Origin: Malaciobacter marinus
GTDB lineage: Bacteria; Campylobacterota; Campylobacteria; Campylobacterales; Arcobacteraceae
Assembly (NCBI RefSeq): GCF_003544855.1
Contig: NZ_CP032101.1
Span: 310,001-374,000, forward strand
DNA length: 64,000 nt
Reading direction: 5' to 3'
Positions 1 through 9,501 of this stretch are shown piece after piece. Each line of letters opens with the position of its first letter. Position 1 is the stretch's first letter. The notes under the pieces are model-generated. The model saw nothing but the letters and a program-made list of their open reading frames with translations. It did not search any database and was not told the origin of the DNA. Position numbers and translations under genes: made by a program.

Positions 1-2178
1 CTTCTTTTTTTTATTCTATTTAATACCTTTGCTTTTGCACAATTTGAAAAAAATGTACTTATTTTAAACTCTTATCACAGAGGTTTCTTATACAGTGATA
101 ATATTATTAAAGGAATTGAACAGAGTTTTTATAAAAGAGGTGAAGTAGATATAAATGTTTTATATATGGATTATAAAAGAGTTAACTCAAAACTATATTT
201 AAAAAAGTTGGTTGATTTATACTCCTTACAACTAAAAAGACGTCAGTATGATTTGATAATTGCAATAGATAAATTTGCATATGATTTTGCAATTAAAAAC
301 TATAATAAACTTTTTAAAAATGAACAAATTGTTTATAGTGGAATTGAAGAGTTTGATAAATCAAAACTAGAAAAATATAATTTACAAAATAGAGTTCATG
401 CAATACTTTCAAGAAGAGACATAACAGATAATATTAAATTTATAAGTAAAGTTATCCCAAAATTAAAAAAGTTATATATTATAAATGATTCTTTAAGTAG
501 TGAAAAAACAAATATATATGTAGAAAAAGCATTTAAACAAATGAACAAAAGATTTGAAGTTGAATATATTCAATATTCAACATTAAAGAAATTAAGTGAT
601 GAATTTAGTGTAAAAAAACTAAATGAAGCCATATTTTTTGTGAAGTTCTATGAAAATGAGAAAAAAAATTTAAATAAAGATAGTGAAATAGCAAGGTTCC
701 TAAATTCAAGTAAACTAGCAGTTTTTGCAACAGATGATCTTTTTCTAAAAAAGGGAATAGTTGGAGGAAAATTAGTTCCCATTGTAAAACTTGGACAAGA
801 AACAGGTCAAGTTGCTTTAGATATATTAGATAATAAAATAGACTTTATGGTTAGAAAAAGTATAGCTTATGATTATAAGTTTGATAGTTTAAAGCTAGGT
901 GAATATAAAATAAATCCATATTACTACTATAATAACTATGAAATAGTAAATAAGCCATTGGATTTTTTTGAAAAACATAGAACTTTTTTAGAAATACTTT
1001 TTTTGCTTTTTCCTTTATTGGTTTTACTTGTTATTGGCTTACTTCATAATATATACTCAAGAAGAAAAACAGAAAAATTATTAAAAGAGAGAATAGATTT
1101 TGATGAAACCTTATTAAATGCAATTGAAAGTCCAATATTTTGGCAAAACAAAGATGGAAGAATTGTTGATTTTAATACTAAGTTTAGCTCTATGATTGGA
1201 ATATCACAAGAAAATCTATATCTTAGTTCATTAAGAAAATTAAGAGGGATAAAAAGAGTAGGTAATCTTTTACTTGCTTTAGAAAACTATTCAAAAAAAC
1301 CAGAAAATAATTCCCACTTTAATTTTGAGATAAAAGATGGTAAAAAAAGAGTATATTTAATAAAACAAGCAAAATATAAAGATGAAAAATCAGAAAATTC
1401 TGGACTTGTAACAATACTTACAGATATAACAAAAGAAAAAGAGATTGAACAAGAAAAAGAGAGAAATCAAGAGTTTTTAATACAACAGTCAAAACTAGCA
1501 GAGATTGGAGAGATATTCTCAGCAATTGCACATCAGTGGAAAGCACCTTTAGTTGAAATTACAACAATTGCACAAGAGAGTTTTTATACAAATGAAGATA
1601 ATAATAAAGAGAGTGAATCTTATGTAAAAGATATCATGACACAAGTAAAATATATGAATGATACAATAAATGATTTTCAAGATTTTATAAAGCCATCAAA
1701 TAAAAAAACAATTTTTGATGTTCATGAAGCAATAAGTTCTCTTTTAAAAATAGTTGAGCATAATATTAGATTTAATTACATAAAAATAAATATAAATTTA
1801 AAAACAAACACAAATGTTATGGTTTATGGTTATAGAAATGAGTTTATGCAAAGTTTATTAAATATAATAAATAATGCAAAAGATGAGTTAGTTAAAAAAG
1901 ATTTTAATAATAGAAATGTAAATATTGAAATTTTTAATGATCAAGATAAATTACTTATAACTATAAAAGATAATGCAGGTGGAATAAATGAAAAAGATAT
2001 GGAAAATATCTTTAATCCATATTATTCAACTAAAGAAGATGGAAGTGGAATTGGGCTATATATGACTAAAGTTATTATTGAAGATAAAATGAACGGTAAA
2101 ATACAAGTGAAAAATACTAAAGTAGGTGCTTGTTTTACTATTATATTGGAGCAAAACTATGAAAATACTCGTACTTGA
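1..2178 (+). CDS. Sensor histidine kinase with periplasmic ABC-substrate-binding-like domain (5' end outside window)
   Basis: The reading frame is open from base 1, so the gene starts left of the window. The first visible codons encode the hydrophobic end of a signal peptide or first membrane segment (..NTFAFAQFEKN). A roughly 300-residue extracytoplasmic domain follows, beginning VLILNSYHRGF, which resembles the ABC_sub_bind-type sensor modules common in Campylobacterota. Then come a membrane segment near 985-1055, a PAS-like domain (about 1085-1425), a short coiled coil, the phospho-acceptor motif AHQWKAPL with its His at 1531-1533, and a HATPase with N box (NIINNAKDEL), DNAGGI and GSGIGLYMTK. 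It would autophosphorylate and pass phosphate to the regulator whose start lies inside this gene. The ligand is unknown. Confidence 0.88.
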   Translation, partial: LLFFILFNTFAFAQFEKNVLILNSYHRGFLYSDNIIKGIEQSFYKRGEVDINVLYMDYKRVNSKLYLKKLVDLYSLQLKRRQYDLIIAIDKFAYDFAIKNYNKLFKNEQIVYSGIEEFDKSKLEKYNLQNRVHAILSRRDITDNIKFISKVIPKLKKLYIINDSLSSEKTNIYVEKAFKQMNKRFEVEYIQYSTLKKLSDEFSVKKLNEAIFFVKFYENEKKNLNKDSEIARFLNSSKLAVFATDDLFLKKGIVGGKLVPIVKLGQETGQVALDILDNKIDFMVRKSIAYDYKFDSLKLGEYKINPYYYYNNYEIVNKPLDFFEKHRTFLEILFLLFPLLVLLVIGLLHNIYSRRKTEKLLKERIDFDETLLNAIESPIFWQNKDGRIVDFNTKFSSMIGISQENLYLSSLRKLRGIKRVGNLLLALENYSKKPENNSHFNFEIKDGKKRVYLIKQAKYKDEKSENSGLVTILTDITKEKEIEQEKERNQEFLIQQSKLAEIGEIFSAIAHQWKAPLVEITTIAQESFYTNEDNNKESESYVKDIMTQVKYMNDTINDFQDFIKPSNKKTIFDVHEAISSLLKIVEHNIRFNYIKININLKTNTNVMVYGYRNEFMQSLLNIINNAKDELVKKDFNNRNVNIEIFNDQDKLLITIKDNAGGINEKDMENIFNPYYSTKEDGSGIGLYMTKVIIEDKMNGKIQVKNTKVGACFTIILEQNYENTRT

Positions 2179-2815
2179 AGATAACTTAAGGCTTTTGAAG
2201 TTAATAAAAAGCTCTTTAAACAAAGAGGACTTTGTTGTAGATTGTTTTGATAATGGTCAAGAAGCTTTAGAAAACTTAGAAAATGGATACAAATGTTTTA
2301 TTCTTGATATAAATGTTCCTTCAATTGATGGGATAACAATCTTAGAGTATATAAGAATGAACCATAAAGATATCCCTGTATTAATTATTAGTTCAAATCA
2401 TGATTTAGAAAAAATAGAAAAATCATATAAAATGGGTTGTGATGATTATATAAAAAAACCATTTTATATTTTTGAATTGATTCAAAAAGTAAAAAAGCTT
2501 TGTAGTCCTACTTCTTCAAAGTATGAACTTACTTCAAATACAATATTTGATATTAAACAGCAAAAACTTTATATAAATGGTATTGAGGTTTTTTTAACAA
2601 AAAAAGAGATTTTATTTTTAGAACTTTTTTCTCAAGATTTACATCATGTTGCAAGTTATGATGAAATTGTAAATTATGTTTGGGAAGGTGAAGAAACAAA
2701 CCTTACAAATATAAGAGCCATGATAAAAAGATTAAGAAAGAAAATCCCAATTGATAGTATTGTGATTGTAAAAGGAATGGGTTACTCTTTAAATAAAGAG
2801 GCAAAATTTATTTAA
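2159..2815 (+). CDS. OmpR-type two-component response regulator
   Basis: A receiver domain (MKILVLEDN start, acidic pair E7/D8, phospho-acceptor D50 in ILDINVP, conserved Lys in YIKKPF) is followed by a C-terminal winged-helix DNA-binding domain (about residues 130-215, RAMIKRLRKKI). I chose ATG 2159 over an upstream in-frame codon at 2126 because GGAG at 2148-2151 lies seven bases before it and receiver domains normally begin at MKILV. The first 20 bases overlap the kinase gene, so the two are translationally coupled and almost certainly a cognate pair. The target genes are unknown. The adjacent symporter, on the other strand, is a possible target by position only. Confidence 0.92.
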   Translation: MKILVLEDNLRLLKLIKSSLNKEDFVVDCFDNGQEALENLENGYKCFILDINVPSIDGITILEYIRMNHKDIPVLIISSNHDLEKIEKSYKMGCDDYIKKPFYIFELIQKVKKLCSPTSSKYELTSNTIFDIKQQKLYINGIEVFLTKKEILFLELFSQDLHHVASYDEIVNYVWEGEETNLTNIRAMIKRLRKKIPIDSIVIVKGMGYSLNKEAKFI

Positions 2816-2821
2816 TAATAC

Positions 2822-2837
2822 AAGAGGAAAACCTCTT
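2822..2837. terminator. Hairpin between convergent genes
   Basis: AAGAGG-AAAA-CCTCTT forms a 6-bp stem with a 4-base loop just after the regulator stop, followed by a T-rich stretch. It overlaps the stop of the converging symporter gene and could end transcription from both sides. Confidence 0.5.
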
Positions 2838-4167
2838 ATATTTTATCTTCTTTAAAATATCTTTTTGTTTCAGAAGAGATGATATTTGATAATAGTAATA
2901 ATCCTACTAAGTTAGGAATTGCCATAAGCCCATTTGCAAGATCTGAGAAATTCCATACAAGCTCAAGTTTAAGCATAGCTCCAACTAAAATAAAACTAAT
3001 AAAAACAATTCTATATAGTTTTATTACTTTATGTCCTAAAAGATACTCAAATGCTCTTTCCCCATAATAAGACCAACCAAGTATTGTTGAATAACCAAAT
3101 AAAATAGTTGCAACAACAATTACAATTGCACCTGTATCTCCTAAGAAAAATTCAAAACTTTTAAGTGTTAACTCTCCAGCACCAACACCTTCTTGCCAAG
3201 CAGGAGCCATAAGAATAATAACAGCAGTTGTTGTACAAACTATAAGTGTATCAATAAATGTTTGCGTCATAGATACCAAAGCTTGTTTTACTGGGTCGTT
3301 TGTTTTAGCAGCAGCAGCAGCAATTGGAGCAGAACCTAAACCTGATTCATTTGAAAATACTCCCCTTGCAAGACCATATCTAATAGCAGCAGCAACAGCA
3401 GCACCTGCAAATCCACCACCTGCTGCAATTGGATTAAATGCATGATAAAAAATCAAACCAAATGCATCTGCAACTTTATCTAAATTTGTAAATATAATTA
3501 TGAAAGCTGCTGTTAAATAAATTGCAATCATAAAAGGAATTAAAAAAGCAGTAGTTTTTCCAATTGATTTAATTCCTCCTAATATTACAAATGATGTAAT
3601 TGTTAAAAGTGTTATACCTGTAATCCATGTAGGAACAGAAAACTGTGTTAAAAGTGCATTTGCTACTGCATTTGACTGGGTCATGTTTCCAATACCAAAT
3701 GATGCTAATACTGTAAAAAGAGCAAATGCAGCGCCTAATTTTGGCATATTTGCACCTTTTGCAATATAATACATAGGACCACCTTTATAACCGTGTTTCC
3801 CTTTTTCTCTATATTTAACAGCTAATATTGCTTCTGAATATTTTGTTGCCATACCAACAAGTCCTGTTACCCACATCCAAAATACAGCTCCTGGCCCACC
3901 AAAAGTAATTGCAGTTGCTACACCAACAATATTTCCAATTCCAACTGTAGCTGCAAGAGCTGTTGTTAGTGCTGAAAAGTGTGAAATATCACCTTTTGCA
4001 CTCTTTTCTTTTACAAAAATTAGTTTTAAAGCATGCCCTAATGCCCAAAACTGCATACCTCTTAACTTAATTGTAAGATATAATCCTGTTCCTATAAGTA
4101 GTGTTAACATAGGAACACCCCATACAAATGAGGAGATTGCAGAAATTATATTTTCTAATGTTTCCAT
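2836..4167 (-). CDS. Sodium:alanine/glycine symporter (AGCS family)
   Basis: This 443-residue integral membrane protein has about ten hydrophobic segments. It carries the AGCS hallmarks: an N-terminal GTGLYLTIKLRG region, GIGNIVGVATAITFGGPG, a KYSEA motif and the Gly-rich stretch with YKGGPMYYI. The family imports alanine, glycine or similar neutral amino acids with sodium. It stands alone, divergent from trxB and convergent with the regulator gene. The length is normal and there are no gaps. The exact substrate cannot be told from sequence. Confidence 0.93.
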   Translation of the reverse strand: METLENIISAISSFVWGVPMLTLLIGTGLYLTIKLRGMQFWALGHALKLIFVKEKSAKGDISHFSALTTALAATVGIGNIVGVATAITFGGPGAVFWMWVTGLVGMATKYSEAILAVKYREKGKHGYKGGPMYYIAKGANMPKLGAAFALFTVLASFGIGNMTQSNAVANALLTQFSVPTWITGITLLTITSFVILGGIKSIGKTTAFLIPFMIAIYLTAAFIIIFTNLDKVADAFGLIFYHAFNPIAAGGGFAGAAVAAAIRYGLARGVFSNESGLGSAPIAAAAAKTNDPVKQALVSMTQTFIDTLIVCTTTAVIILMAPAWQEGVGAGELTLKSFEFFLGDTGAIVIVVATILFGYSTILGWSYYGERAFEYLLGHKVIKLYRIVFISFILVGAMLKLELVWNFSDLANGLMAIPNLVGLLLLSNIISSETKRYFKEDKI

Positions 4168-4314
4168 AAACTTTTTACTCCTTTTAAACTTTATAAAATA
4201 GCAAAATATATATTAAATTTAAGAAAGAATTCAACTATTTAATAATCAAAATTAATAAACTTAAGTAAATAAATTAGGGTTATTTGATTAACCTAGTGCT
4301 TAATGTTTTTACTG

Positions 4315-4320
4315 TATGAT
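4315..4320 (+). promoter_or_regulatory. Candidate -10 box of trxB
   Basis: TATGAT, directly preceded by TG, lies 31 bases before the trxB start in the 183-base divergent gap. No clear -35 box is visible, which is usual for promoters in this phylum. Confidence 0.4.
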
Positions 4321-4350
4321 TCTTCTTTAATACAATAAAGGAATTTACAC

Positions 4351-5280
4351 ATGTTAGATTTAGCGATAATAGGTGGAGGGCCAGCAGGATTAACAGCTGG
4401 ATTATACGCCACAAGAGGTGGATTAAAAGATGTAGTAATGTTTGAGATGGGGATGCCAGGAGGACAAATCACAGGAAGTTCAGAAATAGAGAACTATCCA
4501 GGACAAGAAAAAGTAATGTCAGGATTAGATTTGATGCAAACATGGCCAGAACAAGCAATGAAGTTTGGTTTAAAACATGAAATGAAAAAAACAACATCAG
4601 TTGTTAAAAATAATGATATTTTTACATTAACTACAGAAGATGGAAATACATATGAAGCTAAAGCTGTTTTATTAGCAACAGGTTCAGTTCCAAGACGTGC
4701 TGGATTTAAAGGTGAAAATGAGTTCTTTGGAAGAGGGATATCAACTTGTGCTACTTGTGATGGATTTTTTTATAAAGGAAAAGAAGTAGCAGTTATTGGT
4801 GGAGGAGATTCAGCATTAGAAGAAGCAGTATACTTATCAAAGATATGTTCAAAAGTATATGTAGTACATAGAAGAGATACATATAGAGCAGCACCTACAA
4901 CAATAGAGCATATGAAAAATACAAAAAATATAGAAGAAGTAACAAATGTAGATGTAGAAGAAGTATATGGAGATATGTCAGGAGTTACAGGATTAAAAGT
5001 AAAAAGTAAGATTGATGGAAGTATCAAAGACTTAGCTGTACCAGGAGTATTTGTATTTGTAGGAAGAGATGTATTAAATGAGCCAATAAAGAATGAAGAT
5101 GGAACATTTATATGTGAAACAAACAAGCAAGGTGAGGTTATTGTTGATTTAAAAATGAAAACTTCATTACCTGGTTTATATGCTGCTGGTGATGTTAGAA
5201 TTGATGCTGCTAAACAAGTGGTTTGTGCTGCTGGTGATGGTGCTACTGCTGCTGTTGATATTATTGAATTTTTAGGATAA
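4351..5280 (+). CDS. trxB: Thioredoxin reductase
   Basis: This 309-residue flavoprotein uses NADPH to reduce thioredoxin in the cytoplasm. Visible are the FAD motif GGGPAG near residue 8, the redox-active CATC near residue 132, the NADPH motif [10 protein letters not shown], and the C-terminal FAD contact GLYAAGDVR. The length fits the low-molecular-weight bacterial type. It is followed after ten bases by dapB, so the two are probably co-transcribed. No thioredoxin gene is adjacent. Confidence 0.96.
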   Translation: MLDLAIIGGGPAGLTAGLYATRGGLKDVVMFEMGMPGGQITGSSEIENYPGQEKVMSGLDLMQTWPEQAMKFGLKHEMKKTTSVVKNNDIFTLTTEDGNTYEAKAVLLATGSVPRRAGFKGENEFFGRGISTCATCDGFFYKGKEVAVIGGGDSALEEAVYLSKICSKVYVVHRRDTYRAAPTTIEHMKNTKNIEEVTNVDVEEVYGDMSGVTGLKVKSKIDGSIKDLAVPGVFVFVGRDVLNEPIKNEDGTFICETNKQGEVIVDLKMKTSLPGLYAAGDVRIDAAKQVVCAAGDGATAAVDIIEFLG

Positions 5281-5290
5281 GAGGGGAAAG

Positions 5291-6064
5291 ATGTTAAAAG
5301 TTGGTATTGTTGGAAGTACAGGAAGAGTTGGAACACTTCTAATTGATGATTTAAAAAAAGATAGTGAGGTGCAACTTGCTGGTATTCATGTATTTGATAA
5401 GTTAGAAAAAGATGTGCCTAGTGATGTTATTGTAACAAATGATATGAAAGTTTTGATGGATAGTGTTGATGTAGTAATTGATTTTTCTGCACCTAGTGCT
5501 ACAGAAGAATTGTTAACACAAGTAATAGATAATAATGTTAGAAAACCTTTAGTTATCGCAACAACAGGTTTTTCTAAACATCAACAAAACTTACTAATTG
5601 AGGCTAGTAAACTAGTTCCAATTTTATATTCAACAAATATGAGTTTAGGTGTTGCTGTTTTAAATAAACTTGTTTCTTTAGCTTCAAAAACATTAAGTGA
5701 TTTTGATATTGAAATTGTTGAACAACATCATAGATATAAAGTAGATTCTCCATCTGGAACGGCTTTAACATTAGCAGAACATGCAGCACGTGCTAGAGAT
5801 TTGGATTTAGATAAGGTTAGAGTCTCAGGAAGAGATGGAGATATCGGAGCTAGAACAAAAGATGAAATCGGAGTTATGAGTTTAAGAGGTGGTGATATAG
5901 TTGGACGTCACACTGTTGGACTTTATAATGATGGAGAGTTTATAGAACTTCATCATACTGCAACTGCAAGAAATACTTTTTCAAAAGGTGCGATAAAAGT
6001 TGCTAAATGGCTTGTAAATAAAGAACCAAGTTTATACTCAATCAATGACGCTTTAGGTCTATAA
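5291..6064 (+). CDS. dapB: 4-hydroxy-tetrahydrodipicolinate reductase
   Basis: DapB catalyses the second dedicated step to diaminopimelate and lysine, reducing the dihydrodipicolinate precursor with NAD(P)H. The 257-residue protein shows the N-terminal nucleotide motif GSTGRVG and the catalytic signature EQHHRYKVDSPSGTA, including the His pair and the Lys. GAGGGGAAAG supplies the ribosome site before ATG 5291. It sits between trxB and purF. This order (trxB, dapB, purF) is common in related bacteria, as far as I recall. Confidence 0.96.
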   Translation: MLKVGIVGSTGRVGTLLIDDLKKDSEVQLAGIHVFDKLEKDVPSDVIVTNDMKVLMDSVDVVIDFSAPSATEELLTQVIDNNVRKPLVIATTGFSKHQQNLLIEASKLVPILYSTNMSLGVAVLNKLVSLASKTLSDFDIEIVEQHHRYKVDSPSGTALTLAEHAARARDLDLDKVRVSGRDGDIGARTKDEIGVMSLRGGDIVGRHTVGLYNDGEFIELHHTATARNTFSKGAIKVAKWLVNKEPSLYSINDALGL

Positions 6065-6088
6065 AATCAAAAAACAAAATTCAAATTT

Positions 6089-6136
6089 AAAAGAGAAAAG
6101 AAATTTCATAGCGCATCAAGTTCACTTTTCTCTTTT
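6089..6136 (+). terminator. Perfect 12-bp inverted repeat between dapB and purF
   Basis: Arms AAAAGAGAAAAG (6089-6100) and CTTTTCTCTTTT (6125-6136) are exact reverse complements around a 24-base loop. The right arm ends in four Ts. It could be a weak terminator after dapB or an attenuator in the purF leader. The stem has only three G:C pairs. Confidence 0.4.
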
Positions 6137-6151
6137 AGTAAGGTTAAATAA

Positions 6152-7501
6152 ATGTGTGCAATAGTGGGAATTTACGATAATGATAATGCAGCAAGACTTG
6201 CTTCCATAGCTCTTTTTGCTATGCAACATAGAGGTCAAGAAGCAACAGGTATATCTTCTTCAATTAATGGGAAAATCCATACAATTAAAAATAGAGGTTT
6301 AGTATCAGAGGTTTTTGATGATGATGCTTTAAAAATATTAAAAGGTAACATGGCAATAGGTCATAATAGATACTCAACAGCTGGAGGTGATTCTATTTTA
6401 GATGCACAACCTGTATTTGCAAAATACAAGCTAGGTGAGATGTCTATAGTTCATAATGGTAACTTGATTAATAAAAATGAAGTAAGAGAAGAATTGACTA
6501 ATAATGGTGCAATTTTTCAAACAGGAATGGATACTGAAAATTTAATTCATCTTATTGCAAAAAGTAGTGAAAATAGATTAAGAGATAGAATTAAAGAGGC
6601 ACTAAATAAAACTATTGGTGCTTACTGTTTTATTGTTCAATCAAGATCAAAACAGTTTGTAATAAGAGATAGGTATGGAATCAGACCTTTATCTTTAGGG
6701 AAATTAAAATCAGGTGGATATATTGTTGCTAGTGAAACTTGTGCGTTTGATTTAGTAGATGCAGAATTTATTAGAGATGTAAGACCAGGTGAAATGTTAG
6801 TTTTTAGTGAAAAAACTAGTGAACCTGAATCAATTCAGCTATTTGAGCCTATATTTAGACCTTGTGCTTTTGAATATGTATATTTTGCAAGACCTGATTC
6901 AGATATTGATGGAAAAAATGTTTATACAACTAGACAAAATATGGGTAAAACACTTGCGCAAAATGATAAAAATAAAGATTTTAAAGCTGATATGGTAGTA
7001 CCAGTTCCTGATTCAGGAGTACCAGCAGCACTTGGTTATGCCTCAGAAAGTAAAATACCATTTGAATATGGAATAATACGAAATCATTATGTTGGAAGAA
7101 CTTTTATTGAGCCAACACAAGAGATGAGAAATTTAAAAGTTAGAATGAAACTCTCTCCTATGAAATCATTAATCAAAGGTAAATCTTTACTTGTTATTGA
7201 TGATTCAGTTGTAAGAGGAACAACTTCAAAAAGAATTGTAAAAATGTTAAAAGACGCAGGAGCAAAAGAGGTTCATTTTAGAGTTGCAAGCCCTGAGATT
7301 AAGTTCCCTTGTTATTATGGTATTGATACACCAAATCAAGAAGAGTTAATCTCTTATAAGATGACAAAAGATGAAATTTGTGAATATATTCAAGCGGATT
7401 CACTAGAATATCTTTCAATTGATGATTTAAAAAAATCAATTGGAGATGATAGGAATTATGCCCTTGAAAGCTTTGATGGAGACTATTTCGTAACAAAATA
7501 A
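6152..7501 (+). CDS. purF: Amidophosphoribosyltransferase
   Basis: PurF makes 5-phosphoribosylamine from PRPP and glutamine, the first step of purine synthesis. The protein begins MCAIVGIYD, so Cys2 is the N-terminal nucleophile after Met removal and there is no long propeptide. The glutaminase half has NRYSTAG and HNGNL. The C-terminal phosphoribosyltransferase half carries the PRPP loop VIDDSVVRGTTS. At 449 residues it is of usual length. Its stop overlaps the next start as TAATG, implying coupled translation with the radical SAM gene. Confidence 0.97.
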   Translation: MCAIVGIYDNDNAARLASIALFAMQHRGQEATGISSSINGKIHTIKNRGLVSEVFDDDALKILKGNMAIGHNRYSTAGGDSILDAQPVFAKYKLGEMSIVHNGNLINKNEVREELTNNGAIFQTGMDTENLIHLIAKSSENRLRDRIKEALNKTIGAYCFIVQSRSKQFVIRDRYGIRPLSLGKLKSGGYIVASETCAFDLVDAEFIRDVRPGEMLVFSEKTSEPESIQLFEPIFRPCAFEYVYFARPDSDIDGKNVYTTRQNMGKTLAQNDKNKDFKADMVVPVPDSGVPAALGYASESKIPFEYGIIRNHYVGRTFIEPTQEMRNLKVRMKLSPMKSLIKGKSLLVIDDSVVRGTTSKRIVKMLKDAGAKEVHFRVASPEIKFPCYYGIDTPNQEELISYKMTKDEICEYIQADSLEYLSIDDLKKSIGDDRNYALESFDGDYFVTK

Positions 7502-8463
7502 TGAGTAATATAAAAGAAGTTTTAACAATAGGAAGATATTTTAGACAAAAGTTTAATGAAACAATTTATAAAGTACCAATTTCAATTTCTGGATTTACAT
7601 GTCCTAATATTGATGGAACTGTAGCTAAAGGAGGGTGTTCTTTTTGTGAGAATGACTCTTTTTCTCCAAATTTACAAGAAAAAAAACCTAAATTTAAATT
7701 AAATCCAAATGTTGAAGAAAATCCATACTTGCAAAATCAATTAAAACAGCTTGATATGCAATTTAATGCAACAAAACAAAGATTAGAAAATAAATTTAAT
7801 GCAAAAAAATTTATAGTATATTTCCAATCTTTTACAAATACTTACGCTCCTCTTGAAACATTAAAAGCTTTATATTCTAAAGCTTTAAGCTATGAGAATG
7901 TAATTGGACTTTCAATTGGAACAAGAACTGATTGTGTAACTGATGAAATACTTGATTATTTGGTAAGTTTAGCAAAAGATAAAGAGATTTGGATTGAGTA
8001 TGGAATACAATCATTTTATAATGAAACTCTTGATGAAATAAATAGAGGTGATTCAAGTGAGAATATGAAGTATTGGATAAAAAGAACTAAAGAAAAAGGT
8101 TTAAATGTTTGTGGTCACTTAATATATGGGCTTCCAGGTGAAACACAAGATATGATGCTTAATACACTTGATGAAACAATACGTTTAGAAGTTGATTCTA
8201 TAAAATTTCATCCTTTGTATGTGGTGAAAAATACTCTTTTAACAGCAAAGTATAAAAAGGGAAAATTTACTCCAATTAGTGAAGATTTATATATTGATAC
8301 AGTTGTCAAATCTATAAAAAAACTACCAAATAATATATCAATTCAAAGGGTAACTGCAGGAATTGATGATAACACTTTACTTTCACCTAGTTGGTGTAAG
8401 AATAAACATAAACAAATGTTTAAAATTAGAGAAGCTTTACTAAAAGAAGGATTTGTATATTAA
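7501..8463 (+). CDS. TIGR01212/YhcC-like radical SAM protein
   Basis: This 320-residue protein has the N-terminal cluster motif C-x11-C-x2-C (CPNIDGTVAKGGCSFC), typical of the YhcC/TIGR01212 branch of radical SAM proteins. FVVYF-like and GLSIGTRTDCV elements and the IWIEYGIQS strand complete the barrel. The family is related to Elp3-type enzymes, and its reaction is not firmly established. It overlaps purF by one base and is probably in the same transcript. Confidence 0.9.
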   Translation: MSNIKEVLTIGRYFRQKFNETIYKVPISISGFTCPNIDGTVAKGGCSFCENDSFSPNLQEKKPKFKLNPNVEENPYLQNQLKQLDMQFNATKQRLENKFNAKKFIVYFQSFTNTYAPLETLKALYSKALSYENVIGLSIGTRTDCVTDEILDYLVSLAKDKEIWIEYGIQSFYNETLDEINRGDSSENMKYWIKRTKEKGLNVCGHLIYGLPGETQDMMLNTLDETIRLEVDSIKFHPLYVVKNTLLTAKYKKGKFTPISEDLYIDTVVKSIKKLPNNISIQRVTAGIDDNTLLSPSWCKNKHKQMFKIREALLKEGFVY

Positions 8464-8488
8464 AAGCTAGGAAGAGTTTCCTAAGCTT
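8464..8488. terminator. Bidirectional hairpin terminator
   Basis: AAGCTAGGAA and TTCCTAAGCTT pair with one bulged A around a 4-base loop, followed by TATTTTATCTTT. It sits between the converging radical SAM and lysR genes. Confidence 0.6.
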
Positions 8489-9383
8489 ATTTTATCTTTA
8501 GTAGATAATCAACTACATTTTCGATGAAAGCATCGTGTTTTCTATCTTTTCTATAGGCAATATATAGTTTTCTAACCATTTTTTGATTTCCTACTCTTGA
8601 TTCATATAATGCATCAGCTTTAAGAAGTGATTCAATAGCTTTTCTTGATACTACTGAAACTGTTGGTTCTTCATCTTTATTTGAGTGTAATACTGTTTGA
8701 ACAATAGTTGTTGCACTTGTAACTTCACTTGTCACATTAAATGTATCACAATCTGGATAGTTCGCTTTATCTAAAGACTCTTTAAATATAAGTCTAGTAT
8801 GTGAATCTGGATTTCTACAAACCCATTTGTATGATAATAGATCTTTTGCTTTAGCTTTTGGAGGTAGTGGTTGATTTGAGAATATTACAATTTCATCTTC
8901 CATCCATTCTCTATAGATTATATTTTCATCAGGAATATAGTTCTCAACCAAAGCCATATCTATTTTTTTGTCTAGTAAATCTTCAATTGCTTTATGTGAT
9001 ACTGAAACATTTATTGAAACATCATTATTTATGTTTTCTTTTAAATTGTTCAAAAATTTAGGTAATATATAATTTCCTATGATAAATGAAGCACCAAATA
9101 CAAAAGTTACATCCTTATTCATGATTTTTAGTAATTCTTTTTCTGCATTTGTTACACATCTTTCAATTTTTTGAGCAATTGAATATAACATTTGCCCCTC
9201 TTTTGTAAGCCTTATTCCATTTTTCTTTCTATCAACAATTTGAACATCTAAATACTCTTCGATATACTTCATTTGTTGTGTCACTGCAGGTTGAGAAATA
9301 CCAAGTTTTGCTGAAGCTTTTGAGAATGATTTTTCCCTTACAACAGTTAAAAACGTCTCTATTTTTGCAAAATCAGTTAGCAT
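8487..9383 (-). CDS. LysR-family transcriptional regulator
   Basis: A 298-residue protein with an N-terminal winged helix-turn-helix (SFSKASAKLGISQPAVTQQMKYIE, residues about 18-41) and a C-terminal periplasmic-binding-like effector domain. It is divergent from the uvrD-like helicase across a 118-base AT-rich gap, where LysR proteins often autoregulate. The effector and targets cannot be read from the sequence. Confidence 0.93.
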   Translation of the reverse strand: MLTDFAKIETFLTVVREKSFSKASAKLGISQPAVTQQMKYIEEYLDVQIVDRKKNGIRLTKEGQMLYSIAQKIERCVTNAEKELLKIMNKDVTFVFGASFIIGNYILPKFLNNLKENINNDVSINVSVSHKAIEDLLDKKIDMALVENYIPDENIIYREWMEDEIVIFSNQPLPPKAKAKDLLSYKWVCRNPDSHTRLIFKESLDKANYPDCDTFNVTSEVTSATTIVQTVLHSNKDEEPTVSVVSRKAIESLLKADALYESRVGNQKMVRKLYIAYRKDRKHDAFIENVVDYLLKIK

Positions 9384-9475
9384 TATTTTTTTACCTTTAT
9401 AATTCTTTATGATAATAATAACATTTGTTTATAAATAAATAAATTAAGTAAAAAGTTAATTTAACTAAATTATGA

Positions 9476-9481
9476 TATAAT
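9476..9481 (+). promoter_or_regulatory. Extended -10 box of the helicase gene
   Basis: TGATATAAT contains a perfect TATAAT with an upstream TGN extension, 20 bases before ATG 9502. No convincing -35 is present. Confidence 0.6.
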
Positions 9482-9501
9482 CTAGAATTATTGGAGAAGA
9501 A

